Assembly (NCBI GenBank): GCA_002839995.1
Contig: PGZC01000016.1
Location: forward strand, 1-48,930
Source: Gammaproteobacteria bacterium HGW-Gammaproteobacteria-4
GTDB taxonomy: Bacteria; Pseudomonadota; Gammaproteobacteria; Xanthomonadales; Xanthomonadaceae
Direction of reading: 5' to 3'
Length of the DNA: 48,930 bases
The number at the start of each line of letters is the position of its first letter. Within the stretch, counting starts at the first letter, position 1. A program made the translations under genes and the position numbers. The notes beneath the pieces were generated by a model that was not told the DNA's origin, did not search any database, and saw only the letters and a list, made by a program, of their open reading frames with translations. This document shows, piece after piece, positions 17,730 through 24,677 of this stretch.

Positions 17730-18617
17730 ATGCCCAACCCCACCTACCGCGGCCGCTTTGCCCCCTCGCCAACCGGCCCGTTGCACCTGGGCTCGGCATT
17801 CACCGCGCTGGCAAGCTGGCTGCTGGCGCGGCAGGCAGGCGGCCAATGGCTGATCCGGATCGAGGACCTGGATCCGCCGCGCGAAGTGGCCGGCGCCAGC
17901 GCCGCGCAACTGCACGCATTGCAGCGGCTGGGGCTGGTCTCCGACCTGCCGGTGTTGCGGCAAAGCCAACGTCACCATCGGTACCAGGCGGCGCTGGATC
18001 GGTTGCTGGCCAGCGGCAAGGCATTCGCCTGCCATTGTTCGCGCAGCGATCTTGCCGATTCGGGTGGCGTGCATCGCCATTGCCTGGCCAAACGCCAGCG
18101 GGCAACGCCGGCGATCCGCTTTCGTGTCGCGGATGACGACGTGATCGTCCTGCACGACGCGATTCAAGGTGATTACCGGCAATCGCTGGCGGAAGTCGGC
18201 GGCGATTTCGTGCTGCGCCGCGCCGATGGCTTGTGGGCGTATCAGCTGGCGGTGGTAGTGGACGATGCCGCGCAGGGCATTACCGATATCGTGCGCGGCT
18301 GCGACCTGCTCGACTCGACGCCGCGCCAGATCGCCTTGCAGCGCGCGCTCGACCTGCCCACACCGCAGTACGCGCACGTACCGGTGCTGCTCGGCGCGGA
18401 CGGACAAAAGCTCAGCAAATCCGCACGCAGCGACGGCATCGACAGCGGCGACCCGGTCGACGTGCTGAATCGACTGTGGGCATTGCTCGGGCAGTCGGCG
18501 CACGCGTCGATTGGCGCAACCGACGTGCAAGCCTGGCTGGCCGAAGCGGTGGCCGCGTTCCGGCCCGCGGCGCTTCCGCACTCCGCCGGAATCGCCTTCG
18601 ACTCCATACCTGCGTAA
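17730..18617 (+). CDS. gluQ: Glutamyl-Q tRNA(Asp) synthetase
   Basis: A 295-residue GluQRS (YadB), a catalytic-core paralog of glutamyl-tRNA synthetase that attaches glutamate to the queuosine of tRNA(Asp). The N-terminal GRFAPSPTGPLHLGS carries the HIGH-type ATP motif, and the second class I motif is QKLSKSARSDG. The Cys-x-Cys and later Cys in FACHCSRSDL...HRHC form the zinc site. It lacks the anticodon-binding C-terminal domain of GltX, as expected from its length. htpX is divergent on its left. phaB follows 69 bases downstream. Confidence 0.95.
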   Translation: MPNPTYRGRFAPSPTGPLHLGSAFTALASWLLARQAGGQWLIRIEDLDPPREVAGASAAQLHALQRLGLVSDLPVLRQSQRHHRYQAALDRLLASGKAFACHCSRSDLADSGGVHRHCLAKRQRATPAIRFRVADDDVIVLHDAIQGDYRQSLAEVGGDFVLRRADGLWAYQLAVVVDDAAQGITDIVRGCDLLDSTPRQIALQRALDLPTPQYAHVPVLLGADGQKLSKSARSDGIDSGDPVDVLNRLWALLGQSAHASIGATDVQAWLAEAVAAFRPAALPHSAGIAFDSIPA

Positions 18618-18686
18618 TCTTTCTGCAACGACCCGCGCCGGTGCGTACAATCGACCGACAACGCCATTCTCCTGGGAGGGATGAAC

Positions 18687-19427
18687 ATGCAGTCACGGAT
18701 CGCACTGGTAACCGGTGGCACCGGCGGCATCGGTACCGCCATCTGCAAACGTCTCGTCTCGATGGGCCACAAGGTGGCCACCAACAGCCGCAATCTCGAG
18801 CGCGGTCAGGAATGGCAGGCGAAACTGAAGACCGAGGGCTTCGCGGTATCGGTATTCCCCGGCGACGTCAGCGATGTCGAATCCGCCAGGACGCTGGTCG
18901 AATCGATCGCCAGCGAACTCGGCCCGATCGACATTCTGGTCAACAACGCCGGCATCACCCGCGACTCGACGTTCCACCGCATGAGCGCGTTGCAGTGGCA
19001 GGAAGTGATCAACACCAACCTCAACGCCTGCTTCAACGTCACCCGGCCGGTAATCGAAGGCATGCGCGAACGCCGCTGGGGCCGCATCATCCAGATCAGT
19101 TCGATCAACGGCCAGAAGGGCCAGTACGGCCAGGCGAACTACGCGGCGTCCAAGGCCGGCATGCACGGTTTCACCATTTCGCTGGCGCAGGAAAACGCGC
19201 GCCAGGGCATCACCGTCAACACCATCTCGCCGGGTTACATCGCCACCGACATGGTGATGGCCGTGCCCGAAGACGTGCGCGCCAAGATCGTTGCGCAAAT
19301 CCCGACGGGTCGGCTCGGCACACCGGAAGAAATCGCCTATGCCGTGGCGTTCTTCGTTCCCGATGAAGCCGCCTGGATCACCGGCGCCAACCTGTCCGTC
19401 AACGGCGGCCATTACATGGGCTGGTAA
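18687..19427 (+). CDS. phaB: Acetoacetyl-CoA reductase PhaB
   Basis: A 246-residue short-chain dehydrogenase that reduces acetoacetyl-CoA to 3-hydroxybutyryl-CoA for polyhydroxybutyrate synthesis. It has the cofactor loop TGGTGGIG, NNAG, SSINGQKGQYGQANYAASKAG with the catalytic Tyr and Lys, and SPGYIATDMV typical of PhaB. An in-frame ATG lies 6 bases upstream (18681), but the GGGAGGG at 18674-18680 is best spaced for 18687, and the resulting length equals that of the Ralstonia enzyme. It is followed by phaR; phaA and phaC are not in the window. Confidence 0.94.
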   Translation: MQSRIALVTGGTGGIGTAICKRLVSMGHKVATNSRNLERGQEWQAKLKTEGFAVSVFPGDVSDVESARTLVESIASELGPIDILVNNAGITRDSTFHRMSALQWQEVINTNLNACFNVTRPVIEGMRERRWGRIIQISSINGQKGQYGQANYAASKAGMHGFTISLAQENARQGITVNTISPGYIATDMVMAVPEDVRAKIVAQIPTGRLGTPEEIAYAVAFFVPDEAAWITGANLSVNGGHYMGW

Positions 19428-19471
19428 GCACCACATTTGCTGCGCCGTGCACGCGAGTGCGCGTGATGTGG

Positions 19472-19594
19472 TGCTGCGCATTTTGGTGCAGCAATCGATT
19501 GCGATTACACGATCACCACCACAACATCGGAAACTCACTTGACATCCAGCGCGGATGCCACTTGCACGGTGCAGCATGCTGCGTCATGCTGCAC
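19472..19594 (+). promoter_or_regulatory. Candidate PhaR autoregulatory region upstream of phaR
   Basis: Two TGC/GCA inverted repeats lie between phaB and phaR. One is TGCTGC-N10-GCAGCA at 19472-19493. The other is GTGCAGCATG-N6-CATGCTGCAC at 19569-19594, which contains the perfect 12-bp palindrome GCAGCATGCTGC. A consensus -35 TTGACA lies at 19539-19544, so the second repeat would cover the -10 region. PhaR proteins elsewhere bind TGC-rich inverted sites and repress their own gene. Operator function here is inferred. Confidence 0.6.
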
Positions 19595-19632
19595 TTTCTT
19601 GCACTGCATCATCCGATGGGAATTCGCGACGC

Positions 19633-20127
19633 ATGGCCCAAACACGCATCATCAAGAAGTACCCGAACCGGCGTTTGTACGACACCGACATCTCCAGCTA
19701 CATCACGCTCGAGGATGTGCGCCAGTTGATCGTCGATAACGAGCCGTTCGAGGTGCGCGACGCCAAAACCAGCGAAGACATCACCCGCTCGGTATTGCTG
19801 CAGATCATCGCCGACCAGGAGCAGGACGGTCAGCCGATCCTGTCCACCGAACTGCTGAGCCAGATCATCCGGTTCTATGGCGACTCGTTGCAGGGCTTCA
19901 TGGGCAGCTACCTCGAACGCAGCATGCAGACCTTCCTCGAACAGCAGCAGCAGTTCCGCAGCCAGCTCAACAACATGCTGGGTCAGGCGCCGTGGTCGAT
20001 GCTCAACCAGCTCACCGAGCGCAACATGGACCTGTGGAAACAATTCCAACAGGGCCTGCTGGGCTCGATCAAGACCGACCCGCCAGGCAAGCCCGCCGCC
20101 CAGAGCAAGTCCCGCAACTCACGCTGA
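19633..20127 (+). CDS. phaR: Polyhydroxyalkanoate synthesis repressor PhaR
   Basis: A 164-residue PhaR. Its DNA-binding N-terminus RIIKKYPNRRLYDTDISSYI and ITLEDVRQLI is the conserved PHB/PHA accumulation regulator domain, followed by the SVLLQIIADQEQ and LLSQIIRFYGDSLQGFMG segment that contacts polymer granules. The tail is Gln-rich, then basic. The start at 19633 (MAQTRIIKK) matches the family; upstream in-frame codons are not conserved. PhaR represses phasin genes and itself, and is released when it binds nascent PHB. Candidate operators precede this gene and phaZ (34409). Confidence 0.95.
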   Translation: MAQTRIIKKYPNRRLYDTDISSYITLEDVRQLIVDNEPFEVRDAKTSEDITRSVLLQIIADQEQDGQPILSTELLSQIIRFYGDSLQGFMGSYLERSMQTFLEQQQQFRSQLNNMLGQAPWSMLNQLTERNMDLWKQFQQGLLGSIKTDPPGKPAAQSKSRNSR

Positions 20128-20194
20128 CCGGGTTTGATCGCCGCCAAAGCACTGGCGCATCGCTGCATTGCCCGGTATCATGCCGGTCTTTCGT

Positions 20195-20270
<76 letters not shown>

Positions 20271-20277
20271 AATTGAA

Positions 20278-20305
20278 GGGCTCGGATAATCTCCGGGCCC
20301 TTTTT
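20278..20305 (+). terminator. Rho-independent terminator after tRNA-Ala
   Basis: GGGCTCGG (20278-20285) pairs with CCGGGCCC (20293-20300), with one G-U pair, and is followed by five T residues. Confidence 0.85.
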
Positions 20306-20579
20306 CTTGCCTGAAATCCCCGCACCACGCGGGGTTCCGGCCACCCGTGCTGCGGGTGACCACCGGCCGAAACGCCCGGAATCGGCCACTTTCCCCGCCA
20401 GAGCCGTCTCTTTTCTCCGTTTGGCCTGCGGGTAGGCGCAGATGTCTGTCGCAAAAAAATCAACGACTTACGCGCGCCGGTTCGTTGTCAACCGAGGCCT
20501 CCGGGCACCAGTGCAACTAGACGATGTGCGTCGCTTGTACTAACATTGCGATAGTTGATCCAACAAAAGAGGTGCTGCC
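20306..20579. other. Gene-free spacer between tRNA-Ala and the toxin-antitoxin islet
   Basis: No gene is seen. It has short hairpins, for example CCCCGCACCACGCGGGG near 20318 and CACCCGTGCTGCGGGTG near 20342. An inverted pair CAACTA/TAGTTG flanks about 30 bases just before the antitoxin start and could be an operator. The AAAGAGG at about 20568 serves the antitoxin. Confidence 0.5.
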
Positions 20580-20873
20580 ATGACTGCCGTTGCGTCGTCG
20601 CCTTCCGCCCGCTCCGCCCGACTTGGGCTGCGCGCCACCCCCGAACAAGAGGTGGTGCTGCGCCGTGCCGCCGAGGTGGCCCACAAGTCACTGACCGACT
20701 TCATTCTTGACAGCGCTTGCCTGGCCGCCGAGCAGACCCTGCTCGATCAACGATTGTTCATGGTCTCGGGCAGCCGGTATCAGGCGCTGATGGATCTGCT
20801 GGATCGCCCCGAACAGGCCAATGAGGGTTTGCGTGACCTGTTTGCTCGCACGGCCCCTTGGGACGCGAAGTGA
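20580..20873 (+). CDS. DUF1778 (TacA-type) antitoxin
   Basis: A 97-residue DUF1778 protein. The N-terminal part (RLGLRATPEQEVVLRRAAEV AHKSLTDFIL) forms the ribbon-helix-helix DNA-binding fold, and the C-terminal part (from about 60) is the flexible toxin-neutralising tail containing the typical YQALMDLLDRP. It overlaps the downstream GNAT gene by 4 bases (GTGA), the classic TacA-TacT arrangement, in which the antitoxin blocks the acetyltransferase and represses the operon. It lies just beyond tRNA-Ala, inside a small accessory islet. Confidence 0.93.
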   Translation: MTAVASSPSARSARLGLRATPEQEVVLRRAAEVAHKSLTDFILDSACLAAEQTLLDQRLFMVSGSRYQALMDLLDRPEQANEGLRDLFARTAPWDAK

Positions 20874-21370
20874 CGTTGCGCGCACCGGAGCCCCTGGCCG
20901 CGCAGCATCGGTTGGACGGTTTTGAGTGCGGCAAGCCCGCGCTGAATGACTGGCTGTTGCGCCACGCCCGCCAGGCTCAGGGCAGTGGCTCGGCCAAGAC
21001 CTTCGTCGTTGCCGAGGACGATGGTCGCGTGGCGGGCTACTTCAGTCTGACCGTGGGGCAGGTCGACACGCTGGTGGCGCCGGAGCGCATTCGCAAGGGG
21101 ATGGGGCAGTACCCTTTGCCAGTGGTGATCCTGGCGAGGCTGGCAGTATCAATTCACGATCAGCGGCGAGGTATAGGCTTTGGCCTGCTGCAGGACGCGA
21201 TTCGCCGCACGATGCTGATTGCCGAGCAGGCCGGCATCCGTGCCCTGCTGACCCACCCTATCGATGAAGAAGCGGCGAGGTTCTACACCCGGTTCGGGTT
21301 CATCGCGTCACCGCTGCGCGAACAGCAATTGCTGCTGCTCTTTATGGACGCCCGTCGCTGGGTCTGCTGA
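20870..21370 (+). CDS. GNAT acetyltransferase toxin (TacT-like)
   Basis: A 166-residue GCN5-type N-acetyltransferase. TacT-family toxins acetylate the amino group of charged tRNAs and block translation. The N-terminal APEPLAAQHRLDGFECGKPA LNDWL block is diagnostic for this toxin branch; the acetyl-CoA loop is DQRRGIGFGLL, and the C-terminal ARFYTRFGF is the last conserved motif. The GTG start at 20870 overlaps the antitoxin stop (GTGA), giving coupling; a TTG at 20858 is possible. No inactivating change is seen. The next gene starts 3 bases after its stop. Confidence 0.92.
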   Translation: MTLRAPEPLAAQHRLDGFECGKPALNDWLLRHARQAQGSGSAKTFVVAEDDGRVAGYFSLTVGQVDTLVAPERIRKGMGQYPLPVVILARLAVSIHDQRRGIGFGLLQDAIRRTMLIAEQAGIRALLTHPIDEEAARFYTRFGFIASPLREQQLLLLFMDARRWVC

Positions 21371-21373
21371 ACC

Positions 21374-21598
21374 ATGCCTATTGAATCACTGCCGACTTTC
21401 ACCAAACCCGCCCATCAGCGCTGGGAAACCATCCCTGCCGACATCCGCCAGCGGCTGCTGTCCAACATCGGATGCGGCCAGTGCCGTCACGAATCAACGA
21501 TCACCAATTTCAGCGGCAGCATCAAGGGTGGCGACGTGTTGCTGGTGGGCAAGTGCGCCGAATGCCACGGTGATGTGGCACGGGTGATCGAGGGCTAG
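21374..21598 (+). CDS. Small two-CxxC (zinc-ribbon-like) protein, third gene of the TA operon
   Basis: A 74-residue protein starting 3 bases after the GNAT toxin, so almost certainly co-transcribed and probably coupled. It has Cys34-x2-Cys37 (GCGQCRH) and Cys61-x2-Cys64 (KCAECHG), 24 residues apart, which would form a zinc ribbon. I recognise no domain name. A role in the TA system (modulator, tRNA or nucleic-acid binding) is only suggested by position. It is not a haem c site: the second motif CAECH fits CxxCH, but there is no signal peptide and no second haem site. Confidence 0.72.
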   Translation: MPIESLPTFTKPAHQRWETIPADIRQRLLSNIGCGQCRHESTITNFSGSIKGGDVLLVGKCAECHGDVARVIEG

Positions 21599-21605
21599 TA
21601 GCCGG

Positions 21606-21689
21606 TCAGGCATCAAACGCTTTCACCACCTGCCGCTGCGCCATCCTGTCGGTCGGCAGCGGGTTGTGCTGGAACCACAGCAAGCTCAT
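21606..21689 (-). other. Short unidentified coding remnant
   Basis: A 27-codon minus-strand frame (MSLLWFQHNPLPTDRMAQRQ and onward) that stays open for some codons upstream of its ATG without a start. It sits directly beside the decayed transposase and may be the tail of a deleted gene. I cannot identify it. Confidence 0.3.
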
Positions 21690-21714
21690 GCACCGGGGCT
21701 CCCAAGTTCCGCAG

Positions 21715-22113
21715 CTAATCGTGCAAGTGTTTGATCTGTTTACACCGAAACAGCAAAAAATGTGACTCCACGGTGGCGTTTTCGGGTTTCTGGATGCCGA
21801 TGGCCTCGAACAGCTCGAGTTGGGTTGTGGTGGCCTTGCCGATGCCGGCGAGCTGTTGCGAGCCGATCTGCACGCGGTGCTGTTGCAGGCGCCGCAGGTG
21901 TTCCAGCGCGATCGTTGGGCTGGCGGTGCTGCCGCTGACCTTGAGCCGCGGGCGCATCACCCGATACAACACCAGCGCGAGAAAACAGATCAGCGCATGG
22001 GCACGGATGCGATCGGGTGGTCAATGGAATACCGGCGCGATGTCCAGATTGCTTTTGAGTACACGAAACCCACGCTCGATGTCGGCCAGACTTTTGCACC
22101 TTGCCACGCACCG
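21715..22113 (-). pseudogene. C-terminal remnant of an IS1634-type transposase
   Basis: Reading the minus strand, KSLADIERGFRVLKSNLDIA, then APVFH, then PDRIRAHALICFLALVLYRV matches the C-terminal region of IS1634/IS4-superfamily transposases. An in-frame TGA at 22021-22023 interrupts it between PVFH and PPDRIR, and the N-terminal two thirds with the first catalytic residues are absent. The last 85 codons are still open. No terminal inverted repeats were found. This remnant and the unidentified fragment fill the 563-bp gap between the CxxC gene and the FG-GAP gene. Confidence 0.75.
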
Positions 22114-22161
22114 TTGCGCAACGCATGATCGTGCCTTGATCCACGTTATCCAGGAGGGCAG

Positions 22162-23790
22162 ATGAAACGCTGGTTATGGGGAATCGTTCTGGGTGTGACG
22201 TTGATCGCGGCTGCGGCGGGCATTGCCATCGTGCGCATGCAGGGGCCGGCGCCGGATCAAGTCGCCTCGCCGGTGCATTTCAACGAGGTGCCGGTCGCGT
22301 TCAGCCACCGGAGCGATCTGGCCCGTGACCTGCCGTTCATGGGTTCGGCGGCGATCGATATCGACGGCGATGGCCGCGACGAGGTCGTTCTCGGCGGCGG
22401 TGGCGAGCAAGCCGACGTGCTGCTGCGCTTCGATGGCACCCGCTTCGAGCCGGTCGCCGACAGCGGCCTGGACAAACCGGCCGGCGAAGCGACGTTCGGG
22501 ATGGCGGTAATAGACGCTACCGGCGATGGCTTGAGCGACCTGTTCATTGCGCGCAGCGGTGGCGTGTATTTCTACCGCAATCTCGGTGCCAATGCCGCCA
22601 CCCGCTTTGCCGGCGAGCGAATCGCCTTCGCGCTGGATGACAACACCTCGCCGCTGGCGATCACGCTGGCCGATATCGATCACGATGGCGCGGTGGATTT
22701 GTATGTCGCCGGCTACATCCGTCAGGATCAGGTGCAGGGCGAAACGATCTTCAACCAGCGCTATGGCGGCTACAGCTACCTGCTGCACAACAACGGCGAC
22801 AACACGTTCACGGACATCACCGCGGCCGCTGGCCTGCGTCGCCAGCACAACACCTTCATGGGCGTGTTTGCCGATATCGACAACGATGGCTGGGCCGATC
22901 TGGTGATCGCCCAGGACACCGGCGTGGTGGAAATCCAGCGCAACAATGGCGACCTGAGCTTTGGCTCGCTGAGCAATCCGAGCAGCAATTACTTCAGCTA
23001 TCCGATGGGTATCGGCGCCGGCGATTACGACAACGACGGCCGCCTGGATTTCTATTTCAGCAACGTCGGCACCACGCTGCCGGACTTGATGGTGCGTGGC
23101 GATCTGCGCCCGGAGCAAGTGCTGAACACGGATTACATCCTGCTGCACAACGAAGGCAGCCTGCGCTTCAGCGATCAGGGCGCGGCCGCCAATGCCGCCA
23201 GACTCGGCTTCGGCTGGGGCACGGTGATGCACGACATGGACAACGATGGCTATCAGGACCTGTTGATCGCGCAGAACTACGCGCGCTTCCCGGGAGTGAA
23301 GATGCTGCGCCTGTATCGCGGTCATTTTTTGCGCCAGGTCGAGCCGGGCAGGTTTGCCGCTGCCGAAGAATCGGCCGGTCTGCAAAACGCCAACTTCGGC
23401 ATCGCCCCGCTGGTGTCGGACTTCAACGGCGACGGCTGGCCGGACGTGCTGTTCGCCAATCTCACCCAGCCGGCGCGTGCATTCATCAGTGCCGGCGGCG
23501 ATTCCGCCTGGCTGCAAGTCGTGCTGCCCAATGCCGCGCCAGCGCTTACGGCACAAGTATCGGTCACCCGTGCCGACGGCATGGTGCTGCACGATCAATG
23601 GCTCAGCGGCGAAGGTCTGGCCTCGGAGCAATCGCGAACCCTGCAATTCGGCCTCGGCGACAGCACCGGACAAGTGGATGTGCAGGTACGGTTCGGCGAT
23701 GGCCGCAGCCAGCACTACCGGCACCTGCCGCCGCGCAGCGTGTTGCATGTGGATTTCCCCACGCAAACCGAAACGCCGGACACCCCGTGA
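22162..23790 (+). CDS. Exported FG-GAP/VCBS-repeat protein with ASPIC/UnbV-like end
   Basis: A 542-residue protein with an N-terminal hydrophobic segment (KRWLWGIVLGVTLIAAAAGI) that anchors or exports it. It contains seven Ca-binding-type loops of the form DxDxDGxxD: DIDGDGRDE, DATGDGLSD, DIDHDGAVD, DIDNDGWAD, DYDNDGRLD, DMDNDGYQD and DFNGDGWPD, typical of an integrin-alpha-like beta-propeller. The C-terminal 100 residues (SVTRADGMVLHDQWLSGEGL, then EQSRTLQFGLG) resemble the ASPIC/UnbV module of CRTAC-like proteins. The ATG at 22162 follows GGAGGG. It overlaps the next gene by 4 bases. The ligand and role are unknown. Confidence 0.88.
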   Translation: MKRWLWGIVLGVTLIAAAAGIAIVRMQGPAPDQVASPVHFNEVPVAFSHRSDLARDLPFMGSAAIDIDGDGRDEVVLGGGGEQADVLLRFDGTRFEPVADSGLDKPAGEATFGMAVIDATGDGLSDLFIARSGGVYFYRNLGANAATRFAGERIAFALDDNTSPLAITLADIDHDGAVDLYVAGYIRQDQVQGETIFNQRYGGYSYLLHNNGDNTFTDITAAAGLRRQHNTFMGVFADIDNDGWADLVIAQDTGVVEIQRNNGDLSFGSLSNPSSNYFSYPMGIGAGDYDNDGRLDFYFSNVGTTLPDLMVRGDLRPEQVLNTDYILLHNEGSLRFSDQGAAANAARLGFGWGTVMHDMDNDGYQDLLIAQNYARFPGVKMLRLYRGHFLRQVEPGRFAAAEESAGLQNANFGIAPLVSDFNGDGWPDVLFANLTQPARAFISAGGDSAWLQVVLPNAAPALTAQVSVTRADGMVLHDQWLSGEGLASEQSRTLQFGLGDSTGQVDVQVRFGDGRSQHYRHLPPRSVLHVDFPTQTETPDTP

Positions 23791-24479
23791 CCGGCAGCGA
23801 GGGGATCATCGCGAACCTGCCGACACGCCGCCTGCTGCTGGCCACCGGCGCATTGGGTGCACTGGGCGCATTGCTGGTCGGCATCGGCGAGTTTGCGATG
23901 CAGTTTTCGCCGGCCGGTGGTTATGAGGCGGCCGATTACGGCTATTTCGCCAACGTTCCGCCATGGCGGCTGACGTGGGGACATTTCCTCGGCGTGCTGG
24001 CCGCGCCGCTGTATCTCGCCGGATACGTGCACGTCTTTCTGGCGATGCGTCCCGCGCCCGCGTGGCTGCGCGTCACGGTGTTGCTGCTGGGCATCTATGG
24101 CTTCATGATCGGCGATGTCTGGCTCGGTTCGCGGGTGTACCTGGGCCTGATCGTGCAGGCACAGGCGACCGGACTCGATAGCGAATCACTGGCTGCCCTG
24201 CTGACACAGGCCGCCGCCCACAACGAACCTCTGATCCAGGTCGTTCGTGTGGTGATCGGGTTGGCGTCGCTGCTGTTTGTCGGCGCCGTACTGAGCCGGC
24301 ACACGCTCTATCCGCGCTGGATGGCGGCGTTCAGCCCGCTTGCGCTGCTGGCGGCGGTATTCGTCAGTTACGTTGCAATTCCGGCCATTGGCGTCTATCT
24401 GCTGCCAAGCGCAATGAACGTCGCGCATTTTGCGTTTTTTTCGTTGTCGTGCCTGGTATTGGCCCGCGCCAGAGGTTGA
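23787..24479 (+). CDS. Multi-pass membrane protein (DUF6796-like) coupled to the FG-GAP gene
   Basis: A 230-residue integral membrane protein with about six or seven hydrophobic helices starting near residues 15-35 (RLLLATGALGALGALLVGIG). The GTG start at 23787 overlaps the stop of the FG-GAP gene (GTGA), so the two are translationally coupled. The periplasmic-looking YEAADYGYFANVPPWRLTWG and the SRVYLGL segment recall bacterial DUF6796 proteins; I cannot assign a function. Coupling suggests that it anchors, exports or cooperates with the beta-propeller protein. Confidence 0.72.
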   Translation: MTGSEGIIANLPTRRLLLATGALGALGALLVGIGEFAMQFSPAGGYEAADYGYFANVPPWRLTWGHFLGVLAAPLYLAGYVHVFLAMRPAPAWLRVTVLLLGIYGFMIGDVWLGSRVYLGLIVQAQATGLDSESLAALLTQAAAHNEPLIQVVRVVIGLASLLFVGAVLSRHTLYPRWMAAFSPLALLAAVFVSYVAIPAIGVYLLPSAMNVAHFAFFSLSCLVLARARG

Positions 24480-24552
24480 AGCCGCTCTCGCACATTCATG
24501 CGCTGCGCGGCACTCGGGCATCGTGCCCATCGCGCGCCGCATCCCGTTGTGA

Positions 24553-24626
24553 CGGTCGCCCACAGGGTGGGCTCCTACAGGTGGGCACAACCGCTATTCT
24601 GTGGGAGCCCACCCTGTGGGCGACCG
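24553..24626. repeat. REP-like palindrome between the membrane protein and gspD
   Basis: Arms of 23 bases (24553-24575 and 24604-24626) are exact reverse complements; the core is CGCCCACAGGGTGGGCTCC. It continues imperfectly inward (CTACAG with CTGTGG). It is the same subfamily as the array at 48783-48930. It lies between convergent genes and may serve as a terminator for both. Confidence 0.88.
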
Positions 24627-24677
24627 CTCGGGCAAAACGCAGTCCGCAGGATGGAACCCACCAACAGCGCTACCCAG

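Noticed and set aside
21374-21598. The small CxxC protein as a cytochrome c because of CAECH
   Set aside because: There is no signal peptide, and pairing with a second CxxC 24 residues away fits a zinc ribbon better.
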